DNA of 64,000 nt from a virus, in IMG/VR virus record IMGVR_UViG_3300006077_000002, positions 29,818-93,817 of that record. One strand, written 5' to 3'. A program made the translations under genes and the position numbers. Below are positions 37,221 to 43,555 of this stretch, piece after piece. Positions within the stretch are counted from its first letter, which is position 1. Each line of letters begins with the position of its first letter. The notes beneath the pieces were generated by a model that saw nothing but the letters and a program-made list of their open reading frames with translations, was not told the origin of the DNA and did not search any database.

Positions 37221-37531
37221 TGATAATTATGGCTCTCTTCCTTTTTTCTGGCTGTGCCGAAGAGGATATGCGAGAGGTATGTACGGAAGAACAACTTCCA
37301 ACAGATGTGGTGTCACAGTTAGAGATAGAGTTTGGCACTTGTGATACTTCCTCCAAAAACTATATCCTCAATACTTCAAAGTGTATTGAGGCTATGCTCC
37401 AATTTATGGAGCCTCAAGATGCAATGGTGGAGGATTATCGTGTCCTCTTTTGGTGGGGTCCGTATGGAAATCCCACAGAGTTTACCTCTGATGGTGTAAA
37501 CTGCTTTATTGATGGAGAATATTATGACTGA
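37205..37531 (+). CDS. Small lipoprotein
   Basis: 108 residues. N-terminus MRSTLMIIMALFLFSGC is a lipoprotein signal peptide with lipobox LFSG-C (Cys17), then an acidic domain with four more Cys. It should be anchored in the membrane of the infected cell. Some phages (T5 Llp, for example) use such lipoproteins to block superinfection; that role here is inferred only from type. Confidence 0.7.
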   Translation: MRSTLMIIMALFLFSGCAEEDMREVCTEEQLPTDVVSQLEIEFGTCDTSSKNYILNTSKCIEAMLQFMEPQDAMVEDYRVLFWWGPYGNPTEFTSDGVNCFIDGEYYD

Positions 37532-37640
37532 AGCAAAAATGGTTGAAAAATGGCTTAAGAAACATAAACCAAAGGTTGGAAGAGATGTAAATAAGCTGAC
37601 TTGTCGCTCTTCTAAACGCTACCAAAAAGTTAAGGGGTAA
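37524..37640 (+). CDS. Short basic peptide
   Basis: 38 residues, strongly basic (KWLKKHKPKVGRD, SSKRYQKVKG). Overlaps the lipoprotein gene by 8 nt; GGAG lies 9 nt upstream. Possibly nucleic-acid binding. Confidence 0.45.
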   Translation: MTEAKMVEKWLKKHKPKVGRDVNKLTCRSSKRYQKVKG

Positions 37641-37643
37641 ATT

Positions 37644-37901
37644 ATGGCAAGAATGCTTATGAGCGTCCGAGAATTGGACGACAAGACGTTTTCTCTGCCA
37701 AAAGGTACCAGAGTTCACCTACGAGGAACAACGGCTTCTAAGCCCTCCTTTGGTGTCCAAAGAAAAGAGTTATACTTTTTGGGAAATGATGGTGTTGGGG
37801 CTGTATTTAGTCCCAAGCGGAATACTAAGTTGAAAGATGGAGATTACCTCCACTATTCTGACCTACTCTCTATAACTGACGAAGGATTTGATGATGTCTA
37901 A
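37644..37901 (+). CDS. Unknown early protein
   Basis: 85 residues, beta-rich, SH3-like spacing of strands (GTRVHLRG, KELYFLG, GVGAVFSP, GDYLHYSDLL). AAGGGGTAAATTATGG supplies its start. Not recognised. Confidence 0.5.
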   Translation: MARMLMSVRELDDKTFSLPKGTRVHLRGTTASKPSFGVQRKELYFLGNDGVGAVFSPKRNTKLKDGDYLHYSDLLSITDEGFDDV

Positions 37902-38196
37902 AGAATTTGAAATAGCTGGGGAAACCCTTAAGTTGACAAAAGTGAATAATGAATTGGTACATATTGAATATCCTGACCGCCCTTTGGTTTCTCTTATGAG
38001 AAATGGTGGTCACAACGACTACTATGAGTGTGCCATACATCACCCCAACGGTGATATTGAGACAGGTGGTAGATATTCTGTGGAGTTGGATAGCCGTGAT
38101 ATTCTCAAGGAACTTATCGGATTGTTGGTATACCAATGGGTAGATTCTGACAAGTTCTTAGAAGATTCAGCAAATATAGGGGGTCAAGATGTATAA
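37894..38196 (+). CDS. Unknown early protein
   Basis: 100 residues from ATG 37894 (GAAGGA 7 nt upstream; ATG 37891 is also possible). Overlaps both neighbours by 8 nt. Not recognised. Confidence 0.5.
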   Translation: MSKEFEIAGETLKLTKVNNELVHIEYPDRPLVSLMRNGGHNDYYECAIHHPNGDIETGGRYSVELDSRDILKELIGLLVYQWVDSDKFLEDSANIGGQDV

Positions 38197-38356
38197 ATGT
38201 AAAAAATGCCCAGAGGTTGTTATGGGTGAACACACCTTTGGAGAGATTGTGGCTATGAAAAAGCTATGCCCAGCGTGTCACTCTGAAAGTAGTGCTAAAT
38301 CTATTCGTAGAGTAAGCCTGAAAGAGTCTAAGCGTTTGGCAAAGGCTCGTAGATGA
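38189..38356 (+). CDS. Small zinc-ribbon protein
   Basis: 55 residues: CKKC near the start and CPAC at about 29 make a four-cysteine zinc ribbon, then a basic tail (KESKRLAKARR). Overlaps both neighbours. Such proteins often bind nucleic acid or RNA polymerase. Confidence 0.55.
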   Translation: MYKCKKCPEVVMGEHTFGEIVAMKKLCPACHSESSAKSIRRVSLKESKRLAKARR

Positions 38357-38670
38357 TGATGCTTGAAGCACTCCTGAAGCTTCAGGAAGGGAGACAAGAC
38401 ACTCACTATGCTTATCGTGAACCTAAGAATGGTAAAGGGAAGAAAGACGGCAATTATATTGTCAAGATGTCTGCATTTGCTGGAGATGAGGCTTGCATAA
38501 AGAGAGGTGATGGAGAAGATTTTAGAATCTCCATTGGTGACTTGAAGTCTGACAGTTGGGAATTGTATGAGTTCCCAAAACCTGACACCACCTTGGAAGA
38601 CCTTGAAAAGGAAAACTACCAACTAAGAGCAAAACTTCGATGTTTCCAAGATGCCCTTAAGGACATTTAA
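38353..38670 (+). CDS. Early protein, weak DUF2829/Tad2-like pattern
   Basis: 105 residues. EALLKLQEGR near the start and ISIGDLKSDSWELYEF near 60-75 recall the A-L-x-x-L-x-x-G-K and D-x-x-A-x-D-W-x-x-x-x pattern of DUF2829 (which includes the Thoeris inhibitor Tad2), but the middle does not match and the call is weak. A coiled-coil tail (LEDLEKENYQLRAKLRCF) follows. Last gene before a strong hairpin. Confidence 0.4.
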   Translation: MMMLEALLKLQEGRQDTHYAYREPKNGKGKKDGNYIVKMSAFAGDEACIKRGDGEDFRISIGDLKSDSWELYEFPKPDTTLEDLEKENYQLRAKLRCFQDALKDI

Positions 38671-38692
38671 ACTGGAGGGGGGTAACCTACCC

Positions 38693-38743
38693 CTTACAGA
38701 GCCCATAGGATAGCCTCCTACCTACTCCTATGGGCTCTGTAAG
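38693..38743 (+). terminator. Perfect 18-bp stem hairpin ending the early cluster
   Basis: Arms 38693-38710 and 38726-38743 are perfectly complementary over 18 bp with a 15-nt loop. No T run follows, so it may be an RNase III processing site or a termination/anti-termination structure between the early cluster and the next genes. Confidence 0.7.
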
Positions 38744-38780
38744 GTGTACTAAACACCAACAAAAATATTAAGGACTTATT

Positions 38781-39353
38781 ATGACTGTAACCCGTGGATT
38801 GACGGAGCTTAAGAAGCTTCAACGTAAAATTGAACGAAGAACAATGTCTGCCCAATGGGTAGGCAAAGATTTGGCAACTGACCCAGAGCGTGAGCTTCAG
38901 AGTATCGTTGATATTATTCAAGAGAAACACTCTCTGAAGTTAGCAATACTCAAGACAAATGCGGTAACTTTGGTGACAGTTCAAGGTGCAGTCATGACAG
39001 TACAAGAGGCTATTGTCTTGAAAGATACATTCACCAACAAAGCCAAGCTCTTAGGGGCTATGCGTTATGAACTGACCGAGGCTCGTGAACTCTTGGAGCG
39101 TCAAAAGTCTAAGGCTGAAGACCGTCTTCAGAAACTTCTGGAAAGCTTAGGGAAAGACCTAAGCCCTGAGATTATCACTCAGAACACCACAGCATTTTGG
39201 GAAGCAAACCCTTTCGTTATTGAAAGTGGTAAGCTTGACTTAGCTAAACACGTAGCAGAGGAGACAGAACGTCAGGAGGATTTCACAGCAGAGATTGATT
39301 TTATTCTCTCTGAGAGTAATGCGGTTACGGAGCTTGTAGATGCAACTCGATAA
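38781..39353 (+). CDS. Coiled-coil protein of unknown function
   Basis: 190 residues, almost all helix. The order (N-terminal ELKKLQRKIERR, then LAILKTNAVTLVTVQGAVMT, then a long charged helix) is faintly like the DUF6847/septicolysin-type family. I am unsure. First gene after the long hairpin. Confidence 0.5.
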   Translation: MTVTRGLTELKKLQRKIERRTMSAQWVGKDLATDPERELQSIVDIIQEKHSLKLAILKTNAVTLVTVQGAVMTVQEAIVLKDTFTNKAKLLGAMRYELTEARELLERQKSKAEDRLQKLLESLGKDLSPEIITQNTTAFWEANPFVIESGKLDLAKHVAEETERQEDFTAEIDFILSESNAVTELVDATR

Positions 39354-39540
39354 AGTAGAAGAGTACCTTTTTGATAAAGGGTACACTCTTGATATGCACG
39401 GAGAGGGTTTGGTTTTCCAATTTATGGGTGAACTGTATGTGGTAACAGCCAAAGACCATTCAATTAAGAGCGGTGATAAACTTGGGTGGTTCCATAAATT
39501 ATGGCTGATTGCCAGTGGAGGTGCTCAGGAACTCTGGTAG
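39340..39540 (+). CDS. Unknown small protein
   Basis: 66 residues, overlapping the previous gene by 14 nt. The segment LVFQFMGELYVV and the ending with a Trp-containing helix resemble the protein at 42442-42696 (TVFKFLGNMYCS). Possibly paralogues. Confidence 0.5.
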   Translation: MQLDKVEEYLFDKGYTLDMHGEGLVFQFMGELYVVTAKDHSIKSGDKLGWFHKLWLIASGGAQELW

Positions 39541-39842
39541 TTCCCTCACAATCTTCTGCACTTAAAGTATGAGAAAATATTAGCTCTTGGTTAGGGAGTG
39601 CCTGACCAACAAAATTTGGATTTGAGGACGGAAGTCCACCCCTTAAAGCTTAAGACTTATAGTTTAAAGTTTAAGATTCAAAGGTTAAATTAATGAGAGC
39701 TCAAAGAGAATAAAGTTTGATAAATTCCCTGCGTTAACTGTTTTTGGTTCTAATATTACCATCATGGCAGGCGGGGTGAATGTAAGGAGACTTTGCTGAC
39801 CTTAGGGTTGGCTTAGTATCTTTATTGAAGAGGATGGAAAAT
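39541..39842. other. 300-nt gap with RNA hairpins and direct repeats
   Basis: No gene seen. At 39587-39609 the arms TTGGTTAGG and CCTGACCAA pair (one G-T). At 39626-39637 GGAC and GTCC enclose a GGAA (GNRA) tetraloop. TTAAAGYTTAAGA occurs twice, near 39643 and 39662. A leader RNA for the next small-protein block is likely. Confidence 0.45.
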
Positions 39843-40100
39843 ATGGAAATAATAAGCTATAGAGGTATGGAGTGTAGAGCCTTTTGGATTAAGGGTGCAA
39901 CTTGCTGGGTAGTAACTACAGTTGACCCTGAGGTAGAAATGAAAGAGTCTTTTTCTGAACTAACTGAATCATCTGTTGATACATATAAGATACCTCCCAG
40001 CTTCTTACATAGAAGATATTGGACTATAAATAGTATAGACATTTATAAAAATAAGGATGTCCAACGAATTACTGGGGTGCTAGGAGTACTTTATGGATAA
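39843..40100 (+). CDS. Small protein, family A, C-terminal LxxLYG tail
   Basis: 85 residues. ATG 39843 chosen for the GAGGATGGAA spacing. Pattern C-R-A-F-W-I-K-x-A-x-C-W-V-V is shared with 40614 (C-Y-A-K-W-I-E-x-A-x-C-W-V-L) and 40093 (C-H-A-V-W-V-T-K-A). Ends GVLGVLYG. First of seven genes joined head to tail by overlapping stops and starts. Function unknown. Confidence 0.6.
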   Translation: MEIISYRGMECRAFWIKGATCWVVTTVDPEVEMKESFSELTESSVDTYKIPPSFLHRRYWTINSIDIYKNKDVQRITGVLGVLYG

Positions 40101-40365
40101 GTTATTGGTTATTAGTAAGAAGAATATCTTATGCCACGCTGTTTGGGTAACTAAGGCTAAGTTATGGGTTATTTCTCCAGTAGAATATGAGAAATACCAA
40201 GACTTTGGGCACAGCAAACTTCGTCCTAGTATTGGAAGTGAGTACCCAGTCCTTGAAGATTTTATAGGTAGACCCTACGACACAGTTGATAAAAGGGATA
40301 TTTGTAAGGACAAAGAGTATTCAAAGTATGTTAGTTTAGGAGAGATTTATGGCGAAAATACTTAG
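40093..40365 (+). CDS. Small protein, family A, LGEIYG near the C-terminus
   Basis: 90 residues. Overlaps the previous gene by 8 nt. Shares the C-x-A-x-W strand pattern with its neighbours. SLGEIYGENT at the end; the SD and ATG of the next gene lie within that segment. Function unknown. Confidence 0.6.
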   Translation: MDKLLVISKKNILCHAVWVTKAKLWVISPVEYEKYQDFGHSKLRPSIGSEYPVLEDFIGRPYDTVDKRDICKDKEYSKYVSLGEIYGENT

Positions 40366-40621
40366 AGTTAAGGTGGTGAGACGGTACGACCAATTAAAAG
40401 CCAGCAATGAGGAAGTTTATCAGGCCGTAAAGAAAAGTAAAGATAACAATTACTACTTACTGCTTCTTGAAAATGGTCTTGGTTGGACTCTTGGAGAAAC
40501 TGAAGCTAAACATATACTGGGTGGAGGCATGAAAGAGTGGGTTGGGCGGAAAGTCTATAATGTTCCTGGGAGTAGGCTTGAGTTTTTATCACAAGCACCT
40601 TTGAAGGAAATTTATGGCTAG
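40349..40621 (+). CDS. Small protein, family B, C-terminal PLKEIYG
   Basis: 90 residues, overlaps its upstream neighbour by 17 nt. Family B pattern: V-x-R-Y-D-Q-L-K-A-S, E-V-Y-Q-A-V, Y-L-L-L-L-E, G-W-T/I-L, then V-x-x-x-x-Y-x-V-P. It recurs in the genes at 40876 and 41126. Looks like a small beta-barrel (SH3-like). Ends APLKEIYG. Confidence 0.6.
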   Translation: MAKILRVKVVRRYDQLKASNEEVYQAVKKSKDNNYYLLLLENGLGWTLGETEAKHILGGGMKEWVGRKVYNVPGSRLEFLSQAPLKEIYG

Positions 40622-40892
40622 TGTTATCTTGGTGTTATACAAAGATGTGGTATGCTATGCAAAATGGATTGAAACTGCAGAATGTTGGGTGTTAGTTACG
40701 AGAGACCCTGCAGAGATTAAAAAACTTGTATATTCTAGCTCTCAATTATCTGATAGAGATGGAGAAATCCACGACATCCCAGAGATATTTTTGAATAGGG
40801 CTTATTTTACATTAGCTAAGAAATATCTATTTGCATATAACACCATTAAAAAAGTTTACTGTTTGGAGGAAATTTATGATAGTACACATTAA
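40614..40892 (+). CDS. Small protein, family A, LEEIYD near the C-terminus
   Basis: 92 residues. Family A pattern as at 39843. ATG is embedded in the previous gene's LKEIYG codons (ATGGCTAG overlap). Near the end CLEEIYDSTH. Function unknown. Confidence 0.6.
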   Translation: MASVILVLYKDVVCYAKWIETAECWVLVTRDPAEIKKLVYSSSQLSDRDGEIHDIPEIFLNRAYFTLAKKYLFAYNTIKKVYCLEEIYDSTH

Positions 40893-41133
40893 AATAATCA
40901 AAAAATTTGACTCTTTACATAGGGGTACAGAAGTATTTAAAGCTGTAGCTCATGGAGGTGGAAGCCAATATATAGTATTACTTGATGGGACAGACTATAG
41001 AGGTTGGATATTATCATCATTTGATGCCTCTGGTTTTGGGGTGGAAGAATGGGGAGAGCTTGAAGTATACAGCGTACCAGCAGATTACATTGAAGTACTT
41101 AAAGAAAACCCTTTGAAGGAGATTTATGGTTAG
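40876..41133 (+). CDS. Small protein, family B, C-terminal PLKEIYG
   Basis: 85 residues from ATG 40876, which has GGAGGAAATTT before it; an upstream ATG at 40831 lacks a site. Family B pattern (F-D-S-L-H-R-G-T-E-V-F-K-A-V, Y-I-V-L-L-D, G-W-I-L). Ends NPLKEIYG. Confidence 0.6.
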   Translation: MIVHIKIIKKFDSLHRGTEVFKAVAHGGGSQYIVLLDGTDYRGWILSSFDASGFGVEEWGELEVYSVPADYIEVLKENPLKEIYG

Positions 41134-41383
41134 ATTAGTTAAAGACCACGACCAGCTTGAAGCTGGGCCAGAGGTATACAAAGAGATAGCTCAGGATGGA
41201 GAACATAGAAGTTTTATAATTCTTCTTGAGGATATTACAGATATAGGGTGGAGAATGCCTCCAAATCAAGCCAGAGAGCTTGGAGTTCCTGAATGGACAA
41301 ATAAGAGATGTTACTATGTTCCTGAGCACAAACTTCACTTCGTGGAACATGAACCACTTAGCAAAATTTACGAACTGCGATAA
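41126..41383 (+). CDS. Small protein, family B, LSKIYE near the C-terminus
   Basis: 85 residues. Family B pattern (H-D-Q-L-E-A-G-P-E-V-Y-K-E-I, F-I-I-L-L-E, G-W-R-M, C-Y-Y-V-P). Near the end PLSKIYELR, with no gene starting there, so the motif is kept without serving a downstream start. Confidence 0.6.
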   Translation: MVRLVKDHDQLEAGPEVYKEIAQDGEHRSFIILLEDITDIGWRMPPNQARELGVPEWTNKRCYYVPEHKLHFVEHEPLSKIYELR

Positions 41384-41401
41384 CTTTCTTTTAAGGTTTA
41401 T

Positions 41402-41421
41402 ACTAGGATTTATCACCTAGT
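41402..41421 (+). terminator. Hairpin after the family A/B cluster
   Basis: ACTAGG and CCTAGT form a perfect 6-bp stem with an 8-nt loop, 19 nt after the stop. No T run. Possible end of the upstream transcript. Confidence 0.35.
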
Positions 41422-41505
41422 ACCTTAAGAGTACCTTAATAGGAATAATTCTTAAGGTTTACCTCTATGTTTTTCCCTTCGGCCTAACTAATAGTATTAT
41501 ATGTT

Positions 41506-41589
41506 TATCTTGTGCAGATATGTTGGTAAAAGGAGAAAATATACAAGTTTTTACAGTTAAGCAGGTTTTAAGCAACATTTGGGTATAAT
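41506..41589 (+). promoter_or_regulatory. Composite rightward promoter (copy 3 of the shared motif)
   Basis: Upstream motif core at 41506-41526 (TATCTTGTGCAG...ATGTTGG), then a 29-nt insert relative to copy 2, GTTAAGCA at 41556-41563 and TTTAAGCA at 41567-41574 (11-bp period), 9 nt, TATAAT at 41584-41589. Likely drives the block beginning at 41630. No TTGACA -35 box. Confidence 0.75.
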
Positions 41590-41629
41590 ACGATTCCTCG
41601 GCCCAAAGGAAAAACAATAAGGATAACTT

Positions 41630-41902
41630 ATGGATGAACTTATGGTTACAGTTATAGATATGGGAGGTACTACCCTAGCGGTAAGACTACAAGTAAGAGC
41701 CCTACTAGCAGAGCATGGAGAAGCAGTCTATGAATCTTCTACTGTTTGGACAGAGGCATTCAAAGAGCCTACTAACCAATACATAGGTAGAAGTAATAGC
41801 AAGTGGATGGGAATTGGCTCTCATCATAAGGATGAAAGCATCCATGCCACAGAGTTCTTGAGACGCTTTGGCAAATTTAAACTAGGAGAAATTTATGGTT
41901 AG
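41630..41902 (+). CDS. Small protein with C-terminal LGEIYG
   Basis: 90 residues. First gene after the second composite promoter; AAGGATAACTT precedes the ATG. Central W-x-G-I-G-S segment; ends FKLGEIYG and overlaps the next start. Function unknown. Confidence 0.6.
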   Translation: MDELMVTVIDMGGTTLAVRLQVRALLAEHGEAVYESSTVWTEAFKEPTNQYIGRSNSKWMGIGSHHKDESIHATEFLRRFGKFKLGEIYG

Positions 41903-42056
41903 ACATACTATGGAAGCCGCAAGAATTATTGAGCAAAACTCAGATTCTAGCGGTAAGTACAAGGGACAGATTGTAACGGACTGTGTCCTTGCAAAAGTTA
42001 CCAAACAAGTTAAGGTAACCCATCACCTACGAGTAAAGGCTAAATATGGTAGTTAA
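41895..42056 (+). CDS. Small basic protein
   Basis: 53 residues. ATGGTTAG overlap with the previous gene; overlaps the next by 11 nt. Basic, helical. Not recognised. Confidence 0.5.
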   Translation: MVRHTMEAARIIEQNSDSSGKYKGQIVTDCVLAKVTKQVKVTHHLRVKAKYGS

Positions 42057-42186
42057 ATTTTTTGCCTTTGCCCTTTACATTGTTGTTCTTTATGCTCTTC
42101 TAAAAGAGTTTACAATAGAACAAGTTTTGCTTTTTGTAGCATTCACCGTATTATCAATTTTTCTAGGAGGAAAAAGTAATGAATAG
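42046..42186 (+). CDS. Small membrane protein
   Basis: 46 residues with two hydrophobic segments (FFAFALYIVVLYALL and VLLFVAFTVLSIFLGG), so probably two membrane helices. Overlaps both neighbours. Could be holin-like in shape, but it is far from the lysis gene. Confidence 0.55.
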   Translation: MVVKFFAFALYIVVLYALLKEFTIEQVLLFVAFTVLSIFLGGKSNE

Positions 42187-42442
42187 TCAAACACTACACC
42201 AAATGGTCTGCGAGAAGCGAGGGGAGATGAGCTACTCAAGAATGAAAAAATCACTTGAGAAAATTGTACATACACCTATGGTATCTCAAGCAGTAGAACA
42301 TAAGCGTATTGGTATTCACCGTCTTGGTGAAATTGCCAGCTCATATACAACCAGACAGTTGCACTTATTTGCCGTATGGTTAGAGAAAAACCCTACAGCA
42401 AACAAAGCGGAGATTGAGCTTCATATCAGCGGAGGTTTATAA
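42179..42442 (+). CDS. Unknown small protein
   Basis: 87 residues, helical, basic. GGAGGAAAAAGTA before the ATG. Not recognised. Confidence 0.5.
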   Translation: MNSQTLHQMVCEKRGEMSYSRMKKSLEKIVHTPMVSQAVEHKRIGIHRLGEIASSYTTRQLHLFAVWLEKNPTANKAEIELHISGGL

Positions 42443-42696
42443 TGGGAAATGAACAGCTAAATACTCTGATTTACTACCATGAGGGACACCTTATGAGAAA
42501 TCAAGGTACAACGGTATTTAAGTTCTTGGGTAATATGTATTGCTCTAACTTAAGACGTAAAAATAAATACTCATTTGATAGTATAACTTGGAAGAGTCGT
42601 AAGATATCTTTCTGGAATAAAATGAAGTTAGTATTTTCTGATAAGTATAAAAAGCTTACCAAAGATACTAAAAAGAGTATTGCAGCAGGTATTTAA
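42442..42696 (+). CDS. Unknown small basic protein
   Basis: 84 residues. TVFKFLGNMYCS resembles the strand in the 39340 protein. Very Lys-rich C-terminus. Followed by a structured gene-free stretch. Confidence 0.5.
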   Translation: MGNEQLNTLIYYHEGHLMRNQGTTVFKFLGNMYCSNLRRKNKYSFDSITWKSRKISFWNKMKLVFSDKYKKLTKDTKKSIAAGI

Positions 42697-42930
42697 CCAC
42701 ACAGCGGAGCCGAGGTCAGCGTTATACACGAGATTAGAAGACGTTGGATGTAGAATCCTCTAGCAATAGGGGTCCGTATCTCACTTATAAGGGTGCTGAC
42801 AGTGCCTAAGATGTGGTTTAATTCCACTAACCCTTACCACAAGAACCCTACCATTTAAACGGTGGTGTCATAGACCACGTAGGGTGGTTTCATTGAGTAG
42901 ACTTTGGTCTATTGAACGGAGGATAAAATT
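42697..42930 (+). ncRNA. Structured RNA region, at least six helices
   Basis: No gene. Helices seen: GTCAGC (42715-42720) with GCTGAC (42795-42800); inside it GAGAT (42730-42734) with ATCTC (42778-42782); inside that CCTCTA (42757-42762) with TAGGGG (42767-42772) around a GCAA tetraloop; ACCCTAC (42845-42851) with GTAGGGT (42879-42885), enclosing GTGGT/ACCAC; TAGAC (42898-42902) with GTCTA (42907-42911); and GTGG/CCAC near 42813-42827. CGGAGG follows before the ATG at 42931. It could be a leader or a free RNA. Confidence 0.55.
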
Positions 42931-43215
42931 ATGGCTAATCATAAAAGAGTAAAGGTACTAACCGATAGAGATGGATTTACTCAAGGATATATTTACAAGG
43001 CATATCCAGGGCATGACCCCAATGCAGATTGGGTAGTAATTATGGACAATCCAGATAATTTACAAGGTTGGTTTCTTACAGAAAACCTTGGGCATACATC
43101 ACTTACCTTAGATGACTTTGAGGAAAGTGATAGAGGTAAGAAAGGTTGGTATGTATCACCAGTATTTCTTGAAATAGTTTATGTAAATATGCTTAAAAAT
43201 ATTTACGAGGAGTAG
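42931..43215 (+). CDS. Small SH3-like protein, LKNIYE near the C-terminus
   Basis: 94 residues. V-K-V-L-T-D-R-D-G-F, Y-K-A-Y-P, W-V-V-I-M-D and G-W-F-L-T parallel family B (40349, 40876, 41126), so probably a distant member. Ends MLKNIYEE. The next gene starts 52 nt on, so the tail motif does not serve its start. Confidence 0.6.
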   Translation: MANHKRVKVLTDRDGFTQGYIYKAYPGHDPNADWVVIMDNPDNLQGWFLTENLGHTSLTLDDFEESDRGKKGWYVSPVFLEIVYVNMLKNIYEE

Positions 43216-43267
43216 TCTCTGCTTCGTACAGCTCATTTCGGTGAGTTATTAAAACAGAGGAGAACGA

Positions 43268-43423
43268 ATGTTAACAATCTATCTATTCATGGTACTAGCA
43301 TTTGCTGGAAAGTTTATCTTTGATGAACAACCAACAGCATTAACCAAACCACTAGCCTTGGAGGCTATTCAAGCAGGTTTACTATGGCCACTTACAGTAT
43401 ATCATATGCTGTACAAAGGCTAA
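43268..43423 (+). CDS. Small membrane-associated protein
   Basis: 51 residues with a hydrophobic N-terminus (MLTIYLFMVLAFAGKFIF) and a second hydrophobic patch (AGLLWPLTVYHML). AGAGGAGAACGA before the ATG; a short CTCA/TGAG hairpin lies upstream. Function unknown. Confidence 0.5.
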   Translation: MLTIYLFMVLAFAGKFIFDEQPTALTKPLALEAIQAGLLWPLTVYHMLYKG

Positions 43424-43426
43424 GTT

Positions 43427-43555
43427 ATGTGGAACGATGAAAATCGTTTCCATTGTCCCCATAAAGGGGAAGAGTTAGTGATGCCTCAAGAGAGGGATTA
43501 CAGAAATTTGTTTCTCTTTCTTGAGGACTTACAAAAATATGAGGGATGTTTATGA
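43427..43555 (+). CDS. Short peptide of 42 residues
   Basis: ATG 4 nt after the previous stop, overlapping the next gene by 4 nt. Aromatic-rich; two Cys. Not recognised. Confidence 0.4.
   Translation: MWNDENRFHCPHKGEELVMPQERDYRNLFLFLEDLQKYEGCL

Noticed and set aside
38353-38670. Firm call of Thoeris inhibitor Tad2
   Set aside because: Only the first and last parts resemble DUF2829; the core does not. Kept as a weak pattern only.
42046-42186. Holin
   Set aside because: Two membrane spans and suitable size, but far from the transglycosylase and among membrane peptides of no known role; evidence too thin.
42697-42930. tRNA gene
   Set aside because: Structured, but no T-loop GTTCRANYC box or acceptor-stem pairing of tRNA type is seen.
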